DNA of 64,000 nucleotides from positions 11,365,501 through 11,429,500 of the forward strand of contig CM057146.1 of the NCBI GenBank assembly GCA_029964075.1. Direction: 5' to 3'. Each line of letters begins with the position of its first letter. The stretch's first letter is position 1. The position numbers and the translations under genes were made by a program. The notes under the pieces were generated by a model, which worked only from the letters and a program-made list of their open reading frames with translations, ran no database searches and had not been told where the DNA came from. Of this stretch, positions 44,351-56,257 are shown piece after piece. Source of the stretch: Patiria pectinifera (taxonomy: Eukaryota > Echinodermata > Asteroidea > Valvatida > Asterinidae).

Positions 44351-44577
44351 TACACTCTAAAAACTGTGTTTAGCAATTAAACACAATCTTGCTATCATTT
44401 TGTAAACATGTTTAGGAGCTAAACATCACGTGTCCAATTTCTAAACATCAATGTTCAATGGCTAAACACTAGCCATCCTCACCCTAAACATGTTTAGTAT
44501 TTAAACATGTTTACAAACTGATAGTAAGAAAGTGTTTAGAAAAGTCTTTAATTGCTAAACACAGTTTTTGCAGTGTA
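44351..44577. mobile_element. Small inverted-repeat transposon, TA-type
   Basis: Ends TACACTCTAAAAACTGTGTTTAGC and gctaaacacagtttttgcagtgTA; inner taaacatgtttag repeats. Replaces the family A element seen at the matching place by gene A. Confidence 0.75.
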
Positions 44578-44663
44578 GACTTTAAAAATATTTAATATAA
44601 TTGTGAGACGTAATTCTCCAGAAAGCAATGCATATACACGTTTTATGCCTTGTGTATATTGTA

Positions 44664-47418
44664 TTACGTTGCTGGCATTATATCGACCTCAAATGTGGTG
44701 ACATTTTCAGGCGCGAGTTTCATCCAGTACGCAACATTCTGGTCCCCGTACTGCAGACCAAGGAACAGACCCAAAGCAGAGAACATCAGTGTCAGGGTCT
44801 CCACCCTGTAGACCGGAGACTGCTCCTCGCAGAAGACCATAATCTTGTCCCAAAAAACCTCCTGTGCCTCCGACCTCATCTGGCTGACGTTTCTGACGAA
44901 CTGGACCCAGGTTTTGTTCAGGTCGAAGCCGCCCAGCGCCACCAGGGGCAGGATCAGGAACATGAAGTTCTCGGACCAGATCATGATGTTGATATTGAGC
45001 TCCAGGTTCGCATTCTTCAACTCGCCGTCGCTGCTGATGACCAGGTAGTCCCAGCAGATCTGGGTGGTGAAAGCCCAAGTGGAGACTGCTACAACCACGA
45101 TGACCCAAACGGAGACAAGCCTACACATGCTGCCGAGGTCTTGGGCGTACAGAGCCAGCCGGCCCCTGCAGACGTCAACCCGCCCCGCGTGACGCCAGAG
45201 AAAGGACAGCTCCAAGCGCTGCTGCTTCTGAAAGGACAAACGCATCAGGAGCATCAGATAACAGAAGCTTCCCCAGACCACCATGCTCACAGCGCCCGTG
45301 GCAAGAGAGATCTGAATATGGGAATTCATGGATTTTCTCACAACGAAGATGTAGTAGATGAGAGCGCGGTATACCCCGTTTACGACTGGCCAAACGATGC
45401 ACACCGTGAGGTACGGCTTGTACACCAGACCCTGCTCGCCCAGCCCCAAGTGCTGCAGGCGTTTCACGATGAACCGCACGCCCAGGCACTCGTACCAGCT
45501 GAAGCCGCGGCGCCTACTCGACCACCGGTGATCCACCATCATGTTCTGGATGTTGGCCACGAGGCTCATGAGCGGGCTGGACACGTTGAATGAGAGGAAG
45601 GTGGAGTAGCTGATGAGGCGGATGAGTTGCTCCTCGTGTCCCCAGTAGTCACGTAGATAGTTGCAGAAGTCGTACATGATGAGACCAATCAGCGTCAAGG
45701 GCCAGATGAGAGAGAGTACTGCACTGCCGCAGTGGTTCCATTTCCAGACACCTTCGTAAGGAAAACGATATATGTTATTTTATGCCAAATTACATTGAGT
45801 GTTTGATCAAGGCCTAGTTTAAGGGGAGACGCTAGGCGGGGAAAATCCTAATCTGTTTTCATTTTAGGCAAGAACATCTGAGAAGAAGAACCTTCCAACT
45901 AGAGCAAAATGTACATGACATGATTAAATGGCTTATAAGCAGGTTTATATCTTTTTTAAAAATCTGATTTGTGTCCTTCAGATCAGGTCACCTGTGGCGT
46001 CATGCCCGTCGGTTGCTCGGACATGCAAAACAGCCAAAGCTGTCTTTTAAAAAAATATCCTGGTATGTTGGTGTATTTTGCACATTTTAAACCATCCATA
46101 TTATAAACTTAAATGTACATTAGAAAGGTGGCTGAATTTAAAAGCTTGATTCAAAGGGGAGTCAGGTTGGCGTAGTGGTACTTTCCCCGCCTTCCACAGC
46201 TGTGACCCGGGTTCGAATCCCGCCTGGGCCAACATGTGGACTGGGTTTTCAGTCCCTACCTGATTCCGTGGGTTTTCCTCAGAATATTCTTCTGGGCTTT
46301 TCCTCCCACCTCTAAAACTATAATTTCTTCTCATTGTCTTCTCTCCACAGGTTTCTTCAGGCTTGCGAGCTACAGTGCCTAGGGCGCTTTTGAGGAATCC
46401 TTGGTTTCATTGCCAGAAATGATTAATAATAATAATAATAAAAAAGTTGATTTCAGCTTCGTCAGGTGCGACTGAGATAGAGGATACAGAGATTCTTTTG
46501 TTCTCTTCACTGCGAAAAAAAGCGTGTGAAATCCGTTTATCGACAAGAATTTTAAATAAATTGTATTAAATTCATTGATGAAAATTCATTGAAAAAATGT
46601 TCCCCACAACGTCATTGGCTACAACTCTTTTGTTAACCAGACATCACAAAAGTGGAACATTGCTGTAGATAAAAATGTATCGCTCATCAGTAACTGATTT
46701 GAAAGACTGAGCACTCCCTCGTAAACACACAGCTATGGAACTGAACGATTTTATTGCAACGCGATTGCCTGCATATTATCTAATTATTACAAAAATGATA
46801 ATATTTGAACATTAAATAAACGCTTTTAATGTTAAACTTTAGCCGAGTGTACAGTTGTTTGCGTTAGCACTTACCGATATCGGTTTCTGAGTAGGGGCGG
46901 AACCTACCCCGCGCATCCCACCATTCACTCCGGCAGACTGCACACACCTCATCGGAAGGACTCCCCGGACCGTCTTTATCGAATATCGTGTTCATGTTTC
47001 CGTCCACCAGAGAGGCGAGTTGCTCCTCCTTGCAATCATCACCATCATCATTGCCGTCTTCACCGTGGATCATCGGCATCGCCGCTTCGGGATAGAGGCC
47101 GCACCGGCCGGTATCAGCCTCCTCCCCGTTGGCCCGCTGGAGCCGCCTCTGTACGGCGGTCAACCGGGTCAAGAGGCAGAGATGGCACGGCCGGCGCGTC
47201 ACAATGCGCCGGTAGTTGTACAGTCCGATGATCTTCAGCAGAAACCAGATGACCCACGGCCAGGGTTTGCCTCTCGTCGACTTGGCAGAAGGCCCAGGAA
47301 CGGGCCCACCAACGGCAAGATTTTCCAGTGGGAAGCTCTCGCATCCAGTGTAAGGAGACTGGGCATGCCTGGCGCCCAGATAGTTGAGCAACGGGCGATA
47401 CTCGCTAGAGGAATCCAT
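44664..47418 (-). CDS. Receptor-cluster gene E: intact two-exon ~7-TM protein of 543 residues
   Basis: Exon 1 46875-47418, donor gtaagt; exon 2 44664-45751, acceptor cgaag, stop TAA; 1632 coding bases without lesion. The start chosen is Met 47418 (MDSSSEYRPLL) because gene A starts at the same place (MDSSSENSPLL); an in-frame Met lies upstream at 47496. Key residues: WPWVIWFLLKIIGLYNYRR, RPCHLCLL, acidic linker DGNDDGDDCKEEQ, CAVCRSEWWDARG, PYSETDIG; exon 2 has VDHRWSSRRRGFSWYECLG, SFCYLMLLMRLSFQKQQ, HAGRVDVCRGRLALYAQDL, VRNVSQMRSE, FWDKIMVFCEEQSP and a last hydrophobic segment LTLMFSALGLFLGL. About seven membrane segments in exon 2 plus one hydrophobic stretch in exon 1. The intron carries a SINE absent from gene A. 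Role inferred only: a membrane sensory receptor or channel of a local gene family. Confidence 0.85.
46157..46445 (+). mobile_element. tRNA-derived SINE, family 1, in the intron of gene E
   Basis: A box ggttggcgtagtgg, B box gggttcgaatcccg, full body and (AAT)n tail. Gene A has the empty site ttgattcaaag|ttgatttcag; here aaag borders both sides, giving exact element limits. Confidence 0.95.
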
Positions 47419-48534
47419 CTCACCGGTCCAGACCTCGACGCAACAATCAGAATTTGACCAGCCACACAGAGTGTTGGAGGCCGGGTGTTGTGTCAACGCC
47501 TACATGTATATGGCCCTCTACTACCTCAGTTGTATGATACACTCGACACCCTCAACTGTACAAACTATTAGTGCCGGTCACGTATCCAGAGACCTCTGGC
47601 TCGATTCTGCGCACAGCTATACTTGGCAAAGCGAGAAATGTGATGCATGTTCTGCATTAAAAAGTCGTGCATGTTGCACGCGTGTAAAATTACTTCTTCA
47701 AAGAAGAAAAGATTAATCTTGATATATTATTAATCTCGTTTATGGAGCAAGAGTCATTGATTTTGCAGTTGGCAAATTCCCTGCATATATTTCCTTGCTT
47801 TTAAGATTGTACCCTCTGGGCTGCAAGTGTTTAACCATGGAGGTAGAATACCTCCTACGGTTTAACTGAGGAGACTGGGAAATCACAAATTATTATCTTT
47901 GTAAAACACGCAAGAGGCCAAAGTGTCTTTGTCATGGGTTTTGCAGTCCACATATGCGTCTGTAACAATACACGTATAAGTCTCAGGGTTCAACATGCGC
48001 TTCACTTTACGTCTTGACTGCCCTCCAAAGAAGTTGAGCGCGGCAAAACAAACCGTTTATTTTCCTCCTCCATCGATCCGCTCCCCATCTTCCTGACGAA
48101 AGCTTAAAATTTATGGTATATAGAGTAGAATTGGGAAGGTTCCATTGAATTTGAGTGCCCAATTGATTACTGGGGTGAAAAAGATTACTACTTTACTGAA
48201 ATGAAGCACTTCAATAATGATAGTCGAATGGATGGTTCGATGGGTTCTGATTTGCTAATTATATTGTTGTCATCTTGGTATTTCAATGCATGATTTTATT
48301 AGGTGTATGTGTTGAAACATTTGCATAGACAAATGAAAAATTGAAATTGACGTGAGCAAGAGAAAGAACTTGCTCACGCACGAGTAAAGTTTATTCATGT
48401 TGTTTTGGTAAACCGTTCAGCGGGTCTGTCATACACACATAAACCTTCATTTATTTTAATGTGAAGGTGTGAAAGAAGTATTTCCAAATATCAAAATTGC
48501 TTTCGTTTTTAATCTATAACTTATTACAAGTACC
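47419..48534. other. Upstream of gene E
   Basis: End of the receptor cluster. No promoter motif, gene or defined repeat recognised. Confidence 0.3.
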
Positions 48535-48830
48535 TTGTGGAGCGCTGTGGTCCAACAGTTTTCGAGTCGCGTGCTGTGGTATGTGGGCTCGGACCCTGAC
48601 GGGGGACATGGTGATTGTGTTCTAGGGCAAGACACTTTACTACAATTGCCTCACTTCACCCAGAAGTATGTATGGGTATCTATGAAGGTAGACATCAGAA
48701 TGCGCAAAAAAAAGTGATCTCATGGCCTGATGAACAGGGGTAATAATAATTGTGAAGCTTTTTGAGACCTTTGGCATAAACTAGCGCTATACGCTTTATG
48801 ATATTATTATCATTATTATCTTATTCCTTA
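48535..48830 (+). mobile_element. SINE family 3, diverged
   Basis: tggagcgctgtggtcc..., gtgttctagggcaagacacttta, cccagaagtatgtatgggtatc, ggcctgatgaacaggggtaataataattgtgaagctttttgagac, and a (TTA)n tail. Confidence 0.65.
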
Positions 48831-50219
48831 ATACTAACGTGAGACCTTATAATCAAAGTTTAAACAGTTAATTGTTTAGTACCCTATATCCAAACTGGAT
48901 CAGTTTCAGAGCATGAGTTGGATAAGGTTCGGTCAGTGAGGTCAAAACGATGTTACTGTGATGTCATTTTAGGAAAACATTGTTCAGTTTAGGGGTTTTT
49001 GTTCAAATTGTGAACCCAAAAATGTTGCTCATTTTTAATATGGGCCTACTATACTGCCATGTACTGACACAACAACGAAATACCTACAAAAAAAGTTCAC
49101 GACTCCTACAGCAAAATATCCAAAAGTCTGGCAACTGTTGGTGCTAAGCAGTTGTAATCTTGATCGGTTTCTGCCTGAATTAAATGACATCACACTTTTG
49201 CTCATGAATATGGGAATTCGCATGAACATAACAATCAGAAAAAGGCACCAAAATAACCTTAAAAACGGCAAAACTATAAAATTAAAAATAAGATTCAATG
49301 GAACACATAAGTGCATTGTAAGGATTGCATTAAAAAACAATTTGCATGGGCCCTTTAAGAAACGAAATGCGGAAGTTCCGGCAAAAAAAATGGAGAGCTC
49401 GAAACTATATCATAAAAAGGGTTTCATTATAAGAGGGAAGTTTCGGTGGACAGTATTAAATAGCTGACCACAATATTCAATTAGCTTGGTTTGTTCAAGA
49501 TTTGTATCGATGAATAATCCGTATTGTCTGTCGTCAATTGTGTAGGAGCAGTCAGTTAATAGAAACCCGGCCATAATACACAAAATCATGTTTCAGTTTC
49601 TCATTTGATTTTGATTCTTTTTTTTTCGAAACGGAATAAAACCGAGTGAGGAATCGTTACGTGATGTGTGACTCGGTAAATGCTGTCATGAATAAAATTT
49701 TGAAAAAGACAATACCAGATTGGCTCTTTTCGAGTGTGTCCCTTATTGATTTTTTTTTTTATAGATAAAGGGTTTTTTTTTGGAAAAGAAAAAAGTTTTT
49801 GTAAAAAAAAAATGACTAGGAATTTCCCTTAATAGACCACACAACGGATGATAACTTTAGCAGACTACTGCGGATGCTGTCTGAGCCGGAAATTGATATG
49901 TGGAGACAGTTCTTTGTTCTCATGTAGTAAAGTTTTCGAGTTTGTAAGTACAGTTTCAAAATGCTCTTATTTTAACCAGAATTAATTTCATTGGCTGAAA
50001 TTCGGACTTAATATCCCTTTTCTAAAACTCTACCATTTGCGACTGATCAACATACCTTGGAAATTCCTAGTTTTTGAGTAAAACCCGTATATCTATTTTG
50101 TGAAAACCTTGTGGAGACGTATTCATCTATAGAAATTGCCCTGTGGAGACGTATACAATATTTTGTTCCCTATTGTGTGCATGTCTCCAGAGGGCACGTT
50201 GTATCAGATCAATATGCAT
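48831..50219. other. Repeat-poor, gene-poor stretch
   Basis: Open stretch of 109 codons at 49138-49467 has no similarity I recognise and overlaps the inverted match to 43500-43640, so it is taken as repeat DNA. Confidence 0.3.
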
Positions 50220-50480
50220 AACCTTTATTGTGTGGCAGGAGCGGTTCGAGAGGCTATAAATTTGTTGGTTTTTTGGGGAGGGAGGGGGCTAGCAGTGGTG
50301 AATCCATATATTTTTTTGGAGGGAGGCGTGCTGAAATGAAGACCTTTTTTTCCGGACACTTAGACCTCCAAAAATCAATGGGCGTGTGTGTGTGTGGGGG
50401 TTGGGGGAGGGTTGGGGGGGGGGGGGGGCTCATACCACATTTTCAATGGGGAGCGCTGATAAAATCCTACAATCATGCAC
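50220..50480 (+). repeat. Dispersed repeat R4, copy 1
   Basis: gacctttttttccggacacttagacctcc ... cataccacattttcaatggggagcgctg matches 57660-57850 (ggatttttttttccggacacttggcctcc ... tatcatatttcaataggggacgctg). Includes G runs. Confidence 0.6.
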
Positions 50481-50499
50481 ACTTTATTACCTATTCATA

Positions 50500-50925
50500 A
50501 ATACCTAAGACAGTTTACGCATTCTTATTGGTCGAGAGCCCGTCACGTGGCCGGTCTTAAACGGATGATAAAGACATGGCTAGCTGGTCTTAAACACTTT
50601 TCCAGTGTCCCAATAAAATGTGGACTCCTAAAAATCCAGTGCCTCTTAACGTTTCATTGGTTGAACGTTCACAATCCTCACGTAGGCATGCGCAACACTA
50701 CATGTGAGTCAGAATTTTATAGTTCTAAATTCAAAACGCAACGCCCCAGGTGCGTTCTGCGTGACATCGCGCAGAACATGTTACGCGCGCGTTAATCTCC
50801 TTAAAAGGGTTGTTTACATCTTACTCGCCAGCTGAACACTCCATTATTTTGCTAGAGGGATGTTTCAAAAAGCATGAAGTGAACTTGTTGAACAAAATCG
50901 GGATTTTTTGAACGAATTATTTGAT
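50500..50925. repeat. Dispersed repeat R3, copy 2
   Basis: Inverted homologue of 42064-42530. Confidence 0.7.
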
Positions 50926-50954
50926 ATTTTTTTACGGATAAGGTATTTATGAAT

Positions 50955-51119
50955 GGGAATAAATATGTGCTCGGTCGGTATTTATCACTCTGTTTAATAC
51001 CGCTTAGAGTCTGGGTACTGATAATTACCCTCGCCTCCGGCTCGGGTAATTATCAGCACCCAGACTCTAAGCGGTATTAAACAGAGTGATAAAAACCTCT
51101 CGAGCACACATTTATTCCC
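50955..51119. repeat. 165-bp near-perfect palindrome
   Basis: Arms of about 75 bases (gggaataaatatgtgctcg ... gcttagagtctgggt and complement) with a loop tcgcctccggctc. Few mismatches. Confidence 0.9.
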
Positions 51120-51474
51120 TTATTAGCGTGCAAATGCCATCCCTCTCACGACTATTTTGTTGGCGGCGGGGGAGTTGACAATTTGCATGTGACGTCAACT
51201 TCTAAATTTGGCTACTGCCATTTTATTGTATGATTTTTTTGGGAGCTAGACAAAATTTGGTGGTTTTTTTTGTCCCTTCAGCCCCCGTAGAACGGCGCCT
51301 GTGAATTGTGTGGACTATAATGCATGGAGATATTAATCGAAGAAGGGAAATTCATGAGGGCCTGATTTCATTCAAAATTAAACGCACAATTTGCGAAACC
51401 GATGTGGTGTTCAAAACTACGATCCACCATAACAAATCGACCCCAATTCAATAAGTGGAACGGGTGTAGCCTTT

Positions 51475-51838
51475 AATAATAATAATAATCGCCATTGAAG
51501 AACGCTCTTATTAGTAAACTAAATCACAGCGCTTACAGTATTATTAGTACCCCTGATCATTGGGCCAGTGAAACATTCCAAATACCATCTCAGCATGGGG
51601 AGTACACAGCTCGATGCTGCCTGTTAATAGGTGCAAGCAAGCTTATTCAATCACAATAACCATTTCTGCCCTCACAGGTACCCATTTACTCCTGGGTGGA
51701 GCGAAGCAAACAGTGACAAAGTGCCTTGCTCAAGGGCACAGGCACCATGACCCCGGCTGGACTCGAACCCACAACCCGCAGCTTTACCCACACACCACGA
51801 ATCCAGTGCCCCTAACCACGAGGCCACATCACTCCAGC
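51475..51838 (-). mobile_element. SINE family 3, full-length
   Basis: Minus strand reading: A box-like tggcctcgtggttagggg, B box gggttcgagtccag, then cccttgagcaaggcactttgtc, aaatgggtacctgtgagggc, atggttattgtgattgaataagc, atggtatttggaatgtttcactgg and a TTATTATTATTA tail. Confidence 0.85.
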
Positions 51839-52440
51839 CTTTGTGTATTTTTTTTCAGTAACTTCCTTTTGAAGGAGTAGTGCTTTGTATATAGAACAAA
51901 TATTGACGGAACGTTTTTTTTTCTTCTCACGGCTTCTTCTTTTCTTTCGCCCATTCACCACTGCCAGAGTCACTGAGTTATTTATAGTAATACATATTCA
52001 TTATAAGGTCCTATTATAATAATACTGTATAGTTCCTGATTCTGGTATGGAAGCATTCATTTGTTATTAATAGGCCTGTGTGCAGATTGCACAGTTCACA
52101 CCCACGCCCAATAGCACGACTATAGTTCTATTCGCTCCGTACACGTGAAGAGGTCGCTACACTCTGTAATCAGAGCGGTGCAGATGAATGCTGTGAAATA
52201 TTCTTCTCTAGCATAGTCTAGTTTTTAACAAACTATAGCTACACTGTCACCAACTAAAGAACCATTACACTTTGAGTTTTTGAAGGGTGTTGTATATAAA
52301 AACCGTACAATTTGCAATAGGCCAGGTCCTTTTTGGGGGGGGGGGGCTTTAAATAATACACAGGCCAATTTTTGTCTTCAAAAAGTATAAGGGGATGGGG
52401 GCACAAGGGGACTTTCTGCGCAGGTCTCGATCGCGAGCAG
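51839..52440. other. Spacer, nothing recognised
   Basis: No gene or defined repeat. Confidence 0.3.
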
Positions 52441-52482
52441 GGTGTGGGTGTGTGTGTGTGTGTGTGTGGGGGGGGGGGGGGG
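52441..52482. repeat. (GT)n followed by poly-G microsatellite
   Basis: About 13 GT units run into a 15-base G run. Confidence 0.9.
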
Positions 52483-52951
52483 TGGAGGTGCAATCCTCCC
52501 CCCTCTCTCACCCCCGCCCCCTTTTAAAGCATCCATTGTGGTTCTTCAGTGCAATTGATGTTTTTTTCTCCATTTTCTTGGGTCTAGTATTAGGGTAAGA
52601 TGGAAATGATTTTATTTGAGAGAAGATTTTAAAACAAACTTGTTCACATAGGAGTTATAGCTAAGAGCCTTTTCATTTTAAACTCATAAGATTAATATCT
52701 TTAATATAGCCGATAGAAAAATGAACTTGGCTAAACAATGCATAATAATTCTATCCTTGGATGTCATGAGAAAAATAAATTTGTCTTTTTTCGATAAAAT
52801 ACTTAAATCTGCATTACTTTTACAAACGGTATCATACATGTTGTTTCTCAAAGAATTATACATAGGACAGGAACATAAAAAAATTGCATTTCTGTTTCTA
52901 CCTCTTCCAGACAGTGTGGACAAATACGTTGGTTAAATACGGTCGTTTCAC

Positions 52952-53095
52952 AATAGTGCGCCTCCAAGAGTTTGCAACGCGTTGGCCAATCACAATGCCC
53001 AAAATCGGTCGACCCAATGCGCGTTTGGAAAAGTTCGACTGATTTCGCGCATTGTGATTGGCCAACGCATTGCAAACTCTTGGAGGCGCACTATT
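52952..53095. mobile_element. 144-bp foldback element
   Basis: aatagtgcgcctccaagag ttTGCAA..GCGTTGGCCAATCACAATG is repeated inverted at the other end with few changes; inner part is short and non-coding. Confidence 0.85.
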
Positions 53096-54065
53096 ATACC
53101 TTCCAGTTTCTACCAGCAGTTTATGAGCTGAGCATCCAAATCTAGCCAAATAATGTCTGAATTGAGGATTATTAACAAAACATAAATATTAAAACTGTAA
53201 CAGGTTTTTCCAGAGTATCTTTAAAGAAACTCGATTTCGGCATTTCTTTTCTAAAGTCACCATATTTTTGTATTGAAAATACTTTTGTTAGCAGAAAACC
53301 CTTTCGTCACATTTAAAAATGAAAACGTTGTGACAGAGAAAATCGAAATTGTGCAGTCTATCAGGCAATCTGTTCTCACAACATGAATTTGCGGAAATCA
53401 AACAAAATGTTAATCATTTATTACAAAGTAACTAGTGTTAGAAAGCAAAGTCACCATAACTTAAATAGACTTTACGAACCATTCATTGATTACACCTTCC
53501 AACATTTCAGCAATAAATCAAAAACTATTAAGTCAGCAAAAGTGGTTCGTTAGTGTGACATCATCTCAATTCAACCATGCGTACTTTACACGGTGTAGCA
53601 TAGCACGAATGGAATCGGAAGCTAACGCACCTCGAGCGTTTATCCAATGGGTTCTAGTAATCAGTGGTGCGCGGGCGTGTATATGACGTTTTTACTAACG
53701 AACCGGATATATTCAACAACCAGAAGTATGAGCTCCGTGCGCCAACAAAGAGGGCGCCCTTTTACCTAGCATATACCACCCATGTCCGGGACATTTAGTT
53801 GGTTGACGCGCACCGTTCCTTGTGTGTGACGCACGTACACCAGGGGATTTGTACTATGTACACGCAGTGGTACGGCCGCGCGTCGCGGCAAAATTGCAGT
53901 CAGGCAAGATGGCGTCGGTCGGTCACCCCCAACTGTACTTTGTTTGCCGGTGAGGGGGCACTTGTGAACGGAGCGGGTAAGGATCCAAAACATAACATCG
54001 ATCCAGTAAGCCCCGCCCCCCTGCGCACGTGGGCAATTAACACATGCTCCTCCCCAATGCCACAC
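53096..54065. other. Spacer with a fragment of repeat R1
   Basis: 53725-53770 (gagctccgtgcgccaacaaagagggcgcccttttacc) is part of repeat R1. No gene. Confidence 0.4.
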
Positions 54066-55163
54066 TGCGTGTTCCAGCTGCGCGCGTCATGCGCGCGTGC
54101 ACACATGTCGGACTTTCGTGTACGCACGTCGGGCATACATGACGGCTGTGATTGGTCAGAACACCACAGGGTGGGGCTTAATGGATCGGGCATTATAATT
54201 GACCTATCGCGGTAGAATCGCATTAGTATCACGTCAAGTATGCTTGTGAAATATTGTCCAATTACATGATATATAAATGGACGCAGAACGCGCAAATCTG
54301 AGACAAACAAAATTTAGTGTACAAAAACTCCAAAGGGTTGTCTAAGGGGCGTGGCTAAATCGCAAACGGCGATATGTCAATAAGAACTTTGGATTTCCAT
54401 TATTTTAAAGTTTGAACAATGCATAATTACCCATATTGATGCACAATTTCATCAATTTTATCGACTGACCGATGAAATAATTAACACGCAGCACAAACTT
54501 TTTCCCATGGGTTGGGCCTCATGAATATGCATTAACGAGTTTTGGGATTGGCTGGTGCAGAATTAACGTGGTTCGGGCATGGTTGGACAGAAGCAACATG
54601 CTCATTGGTATTCTATATTCGTTCGTGTCTGAGGGTACAGATCCACTAGTTGACAAGCAGGTCGTAAACGCAAAACGTGTTCAGGTTACAAATTCAATAA
54701 AATTGAATACGTCACAAAATAGTGAATTAATCACCTCTACAATCTAAATACATTGACATAAGAAGAATATTTGAAATGTAATCATTAAAGCTAATGTACA
54801 TACATCGATTCATTTAATTCATCATTAAGAGTGATATCATGGTTAACGTTTAAATATATTCGAAATGTTAAGTAAAATTGGTTCGGTTGGTCAATAAGTG
54901 AGGAGTGCTGATTTTTGTTTGGGTATGATTGTGCGGTAGGGTCATAATAGTATTGATCAGCAGAAACAATTTTTACTGCACAGTACGGACATGACTTCGC
55001 TTCACTAAACTGGGCGTAACTCTTGAATGGGTGGCCGGGTATTGATGAAATAAGGCCTATACAGGTTGAGTAAAAAAAACACTTAGCCCAAATGTCGGGG
55101 CTATTGTTTTATTGAAGTTCTGCATGTAGTACTTGTAAAATCTAGTATATAAAAGCCCATTCA
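54066..55163 (+). repeat. Tandem duplication, unit 1 (1098 bp)
   Basis: From tgcgtgttccagctgcgcgcg to tataaaagcccattca. Unit 2 follows immediately. Nearly identical: small differences cluster in the first 400 bases (cgtcggg/cggg, aaatctgag/atatctggg, aaggggcg/agggcg). No convincing gene; long open antisense frames here are fortuitous. Confidence 0.95.
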
Positions 55164-56257
55164 TGCGTGTTCCAGCTGCGCGCGTCATGCGCGCGTGCAC
55201 ACATGTCGGACTTTCGTGTACGCACGGGCATACATGACGGCTGTGATTGGTCAGAACACCACAGGGTGGGGCTTAATGGATCGGGCATTATAATTGACCT
55301 ATCGCGGTAGAATCGCATTAGTATCACGTCAAGTATGCTTGTGAAATATTGTCCAATTACATGATATATAAATGGACGCAGAACGCGCATATCTGGGACA
55401 AACAAAAGTTAGTGTACGAATACTCCAAAGGGTTGTCTAGGGCGTGGCTAAATCGCAAACGGCGATATGTCAATAAGAACTTTGGATTTCCATTATTTTA
55501 AAGTTTGAACAATGCATAATTACCCATATTGATGCACAATTTCATCAATTTTATCGACTGACCGATGAAATAATTAACACGCAGCACAAACTTTTTCCCA
55601 TGGGTTGGGCCTCATGAATATGCATTAACGAGTTTTGGGATTGGCTGGTGCAGAATTAACGTGGTTCGGGCATGGTTGGACAGAAGCAACATGCTCATTG
55701 GTATTCTATATTCGTTCGTGTCTGAGGGTACAGATCCACTAGTTGACAAGCAGGTCGTAAACGCAAAACGTGTTCAGGTTACAAATTCAATAAAATTGAA
55801 TACGTCACAAAATAGTGAATTAATCACCTCTACAATCTAAATACATTGACATAAGAAGAATATTTGAAATGTAATCATTAAAGCTAATGTACATACATCG
55901 ATTCATTTAATTCATCATTAAGAGTGATATCATGGTTAACGTTTAAATATATTCGAAATGTTAAGTAAAATTGGTTCGGTTGGTCAATAAGTGAGGAGTG
56001 CTGATTTTTGTTTGGGTATGATTGTGCGGTAGGGTCATAATAGTATTGATCAGCAGAAACAATTTTTACTGCACAGTACGGACATGACTTCGCTTCACTA
56101 AACTGGGCGTAACTCTTGAATGGGTGGCCGGGTATTGATGAAATAAGGCCTATACAGGTTGAGTAAAAAAAACACTTAGCCCAAATGTCGGGGCTATTGT
56201 TTTATTGAAGTTCTGCATGTAGTACTTGTAAAATCTAGTATATAAAAGCCCATTCAT
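55164..56257 (+). repeat. Tandem duplication, unit 2 (1094 bp)
   Basis: Second copy of 54066-55163, ending tataaaagcccattcat before unique sequence at 56258. The net five-base shortening comes from indels in the first 300 bases. Confidence 0.95.

Noticed and set aside
53900-54310. Open frame of 136 codons, repeated in the second tandem unit
   Set aside because: It is broken differently in the two units, lies in a dispersed repeat and has no recognisable domain.
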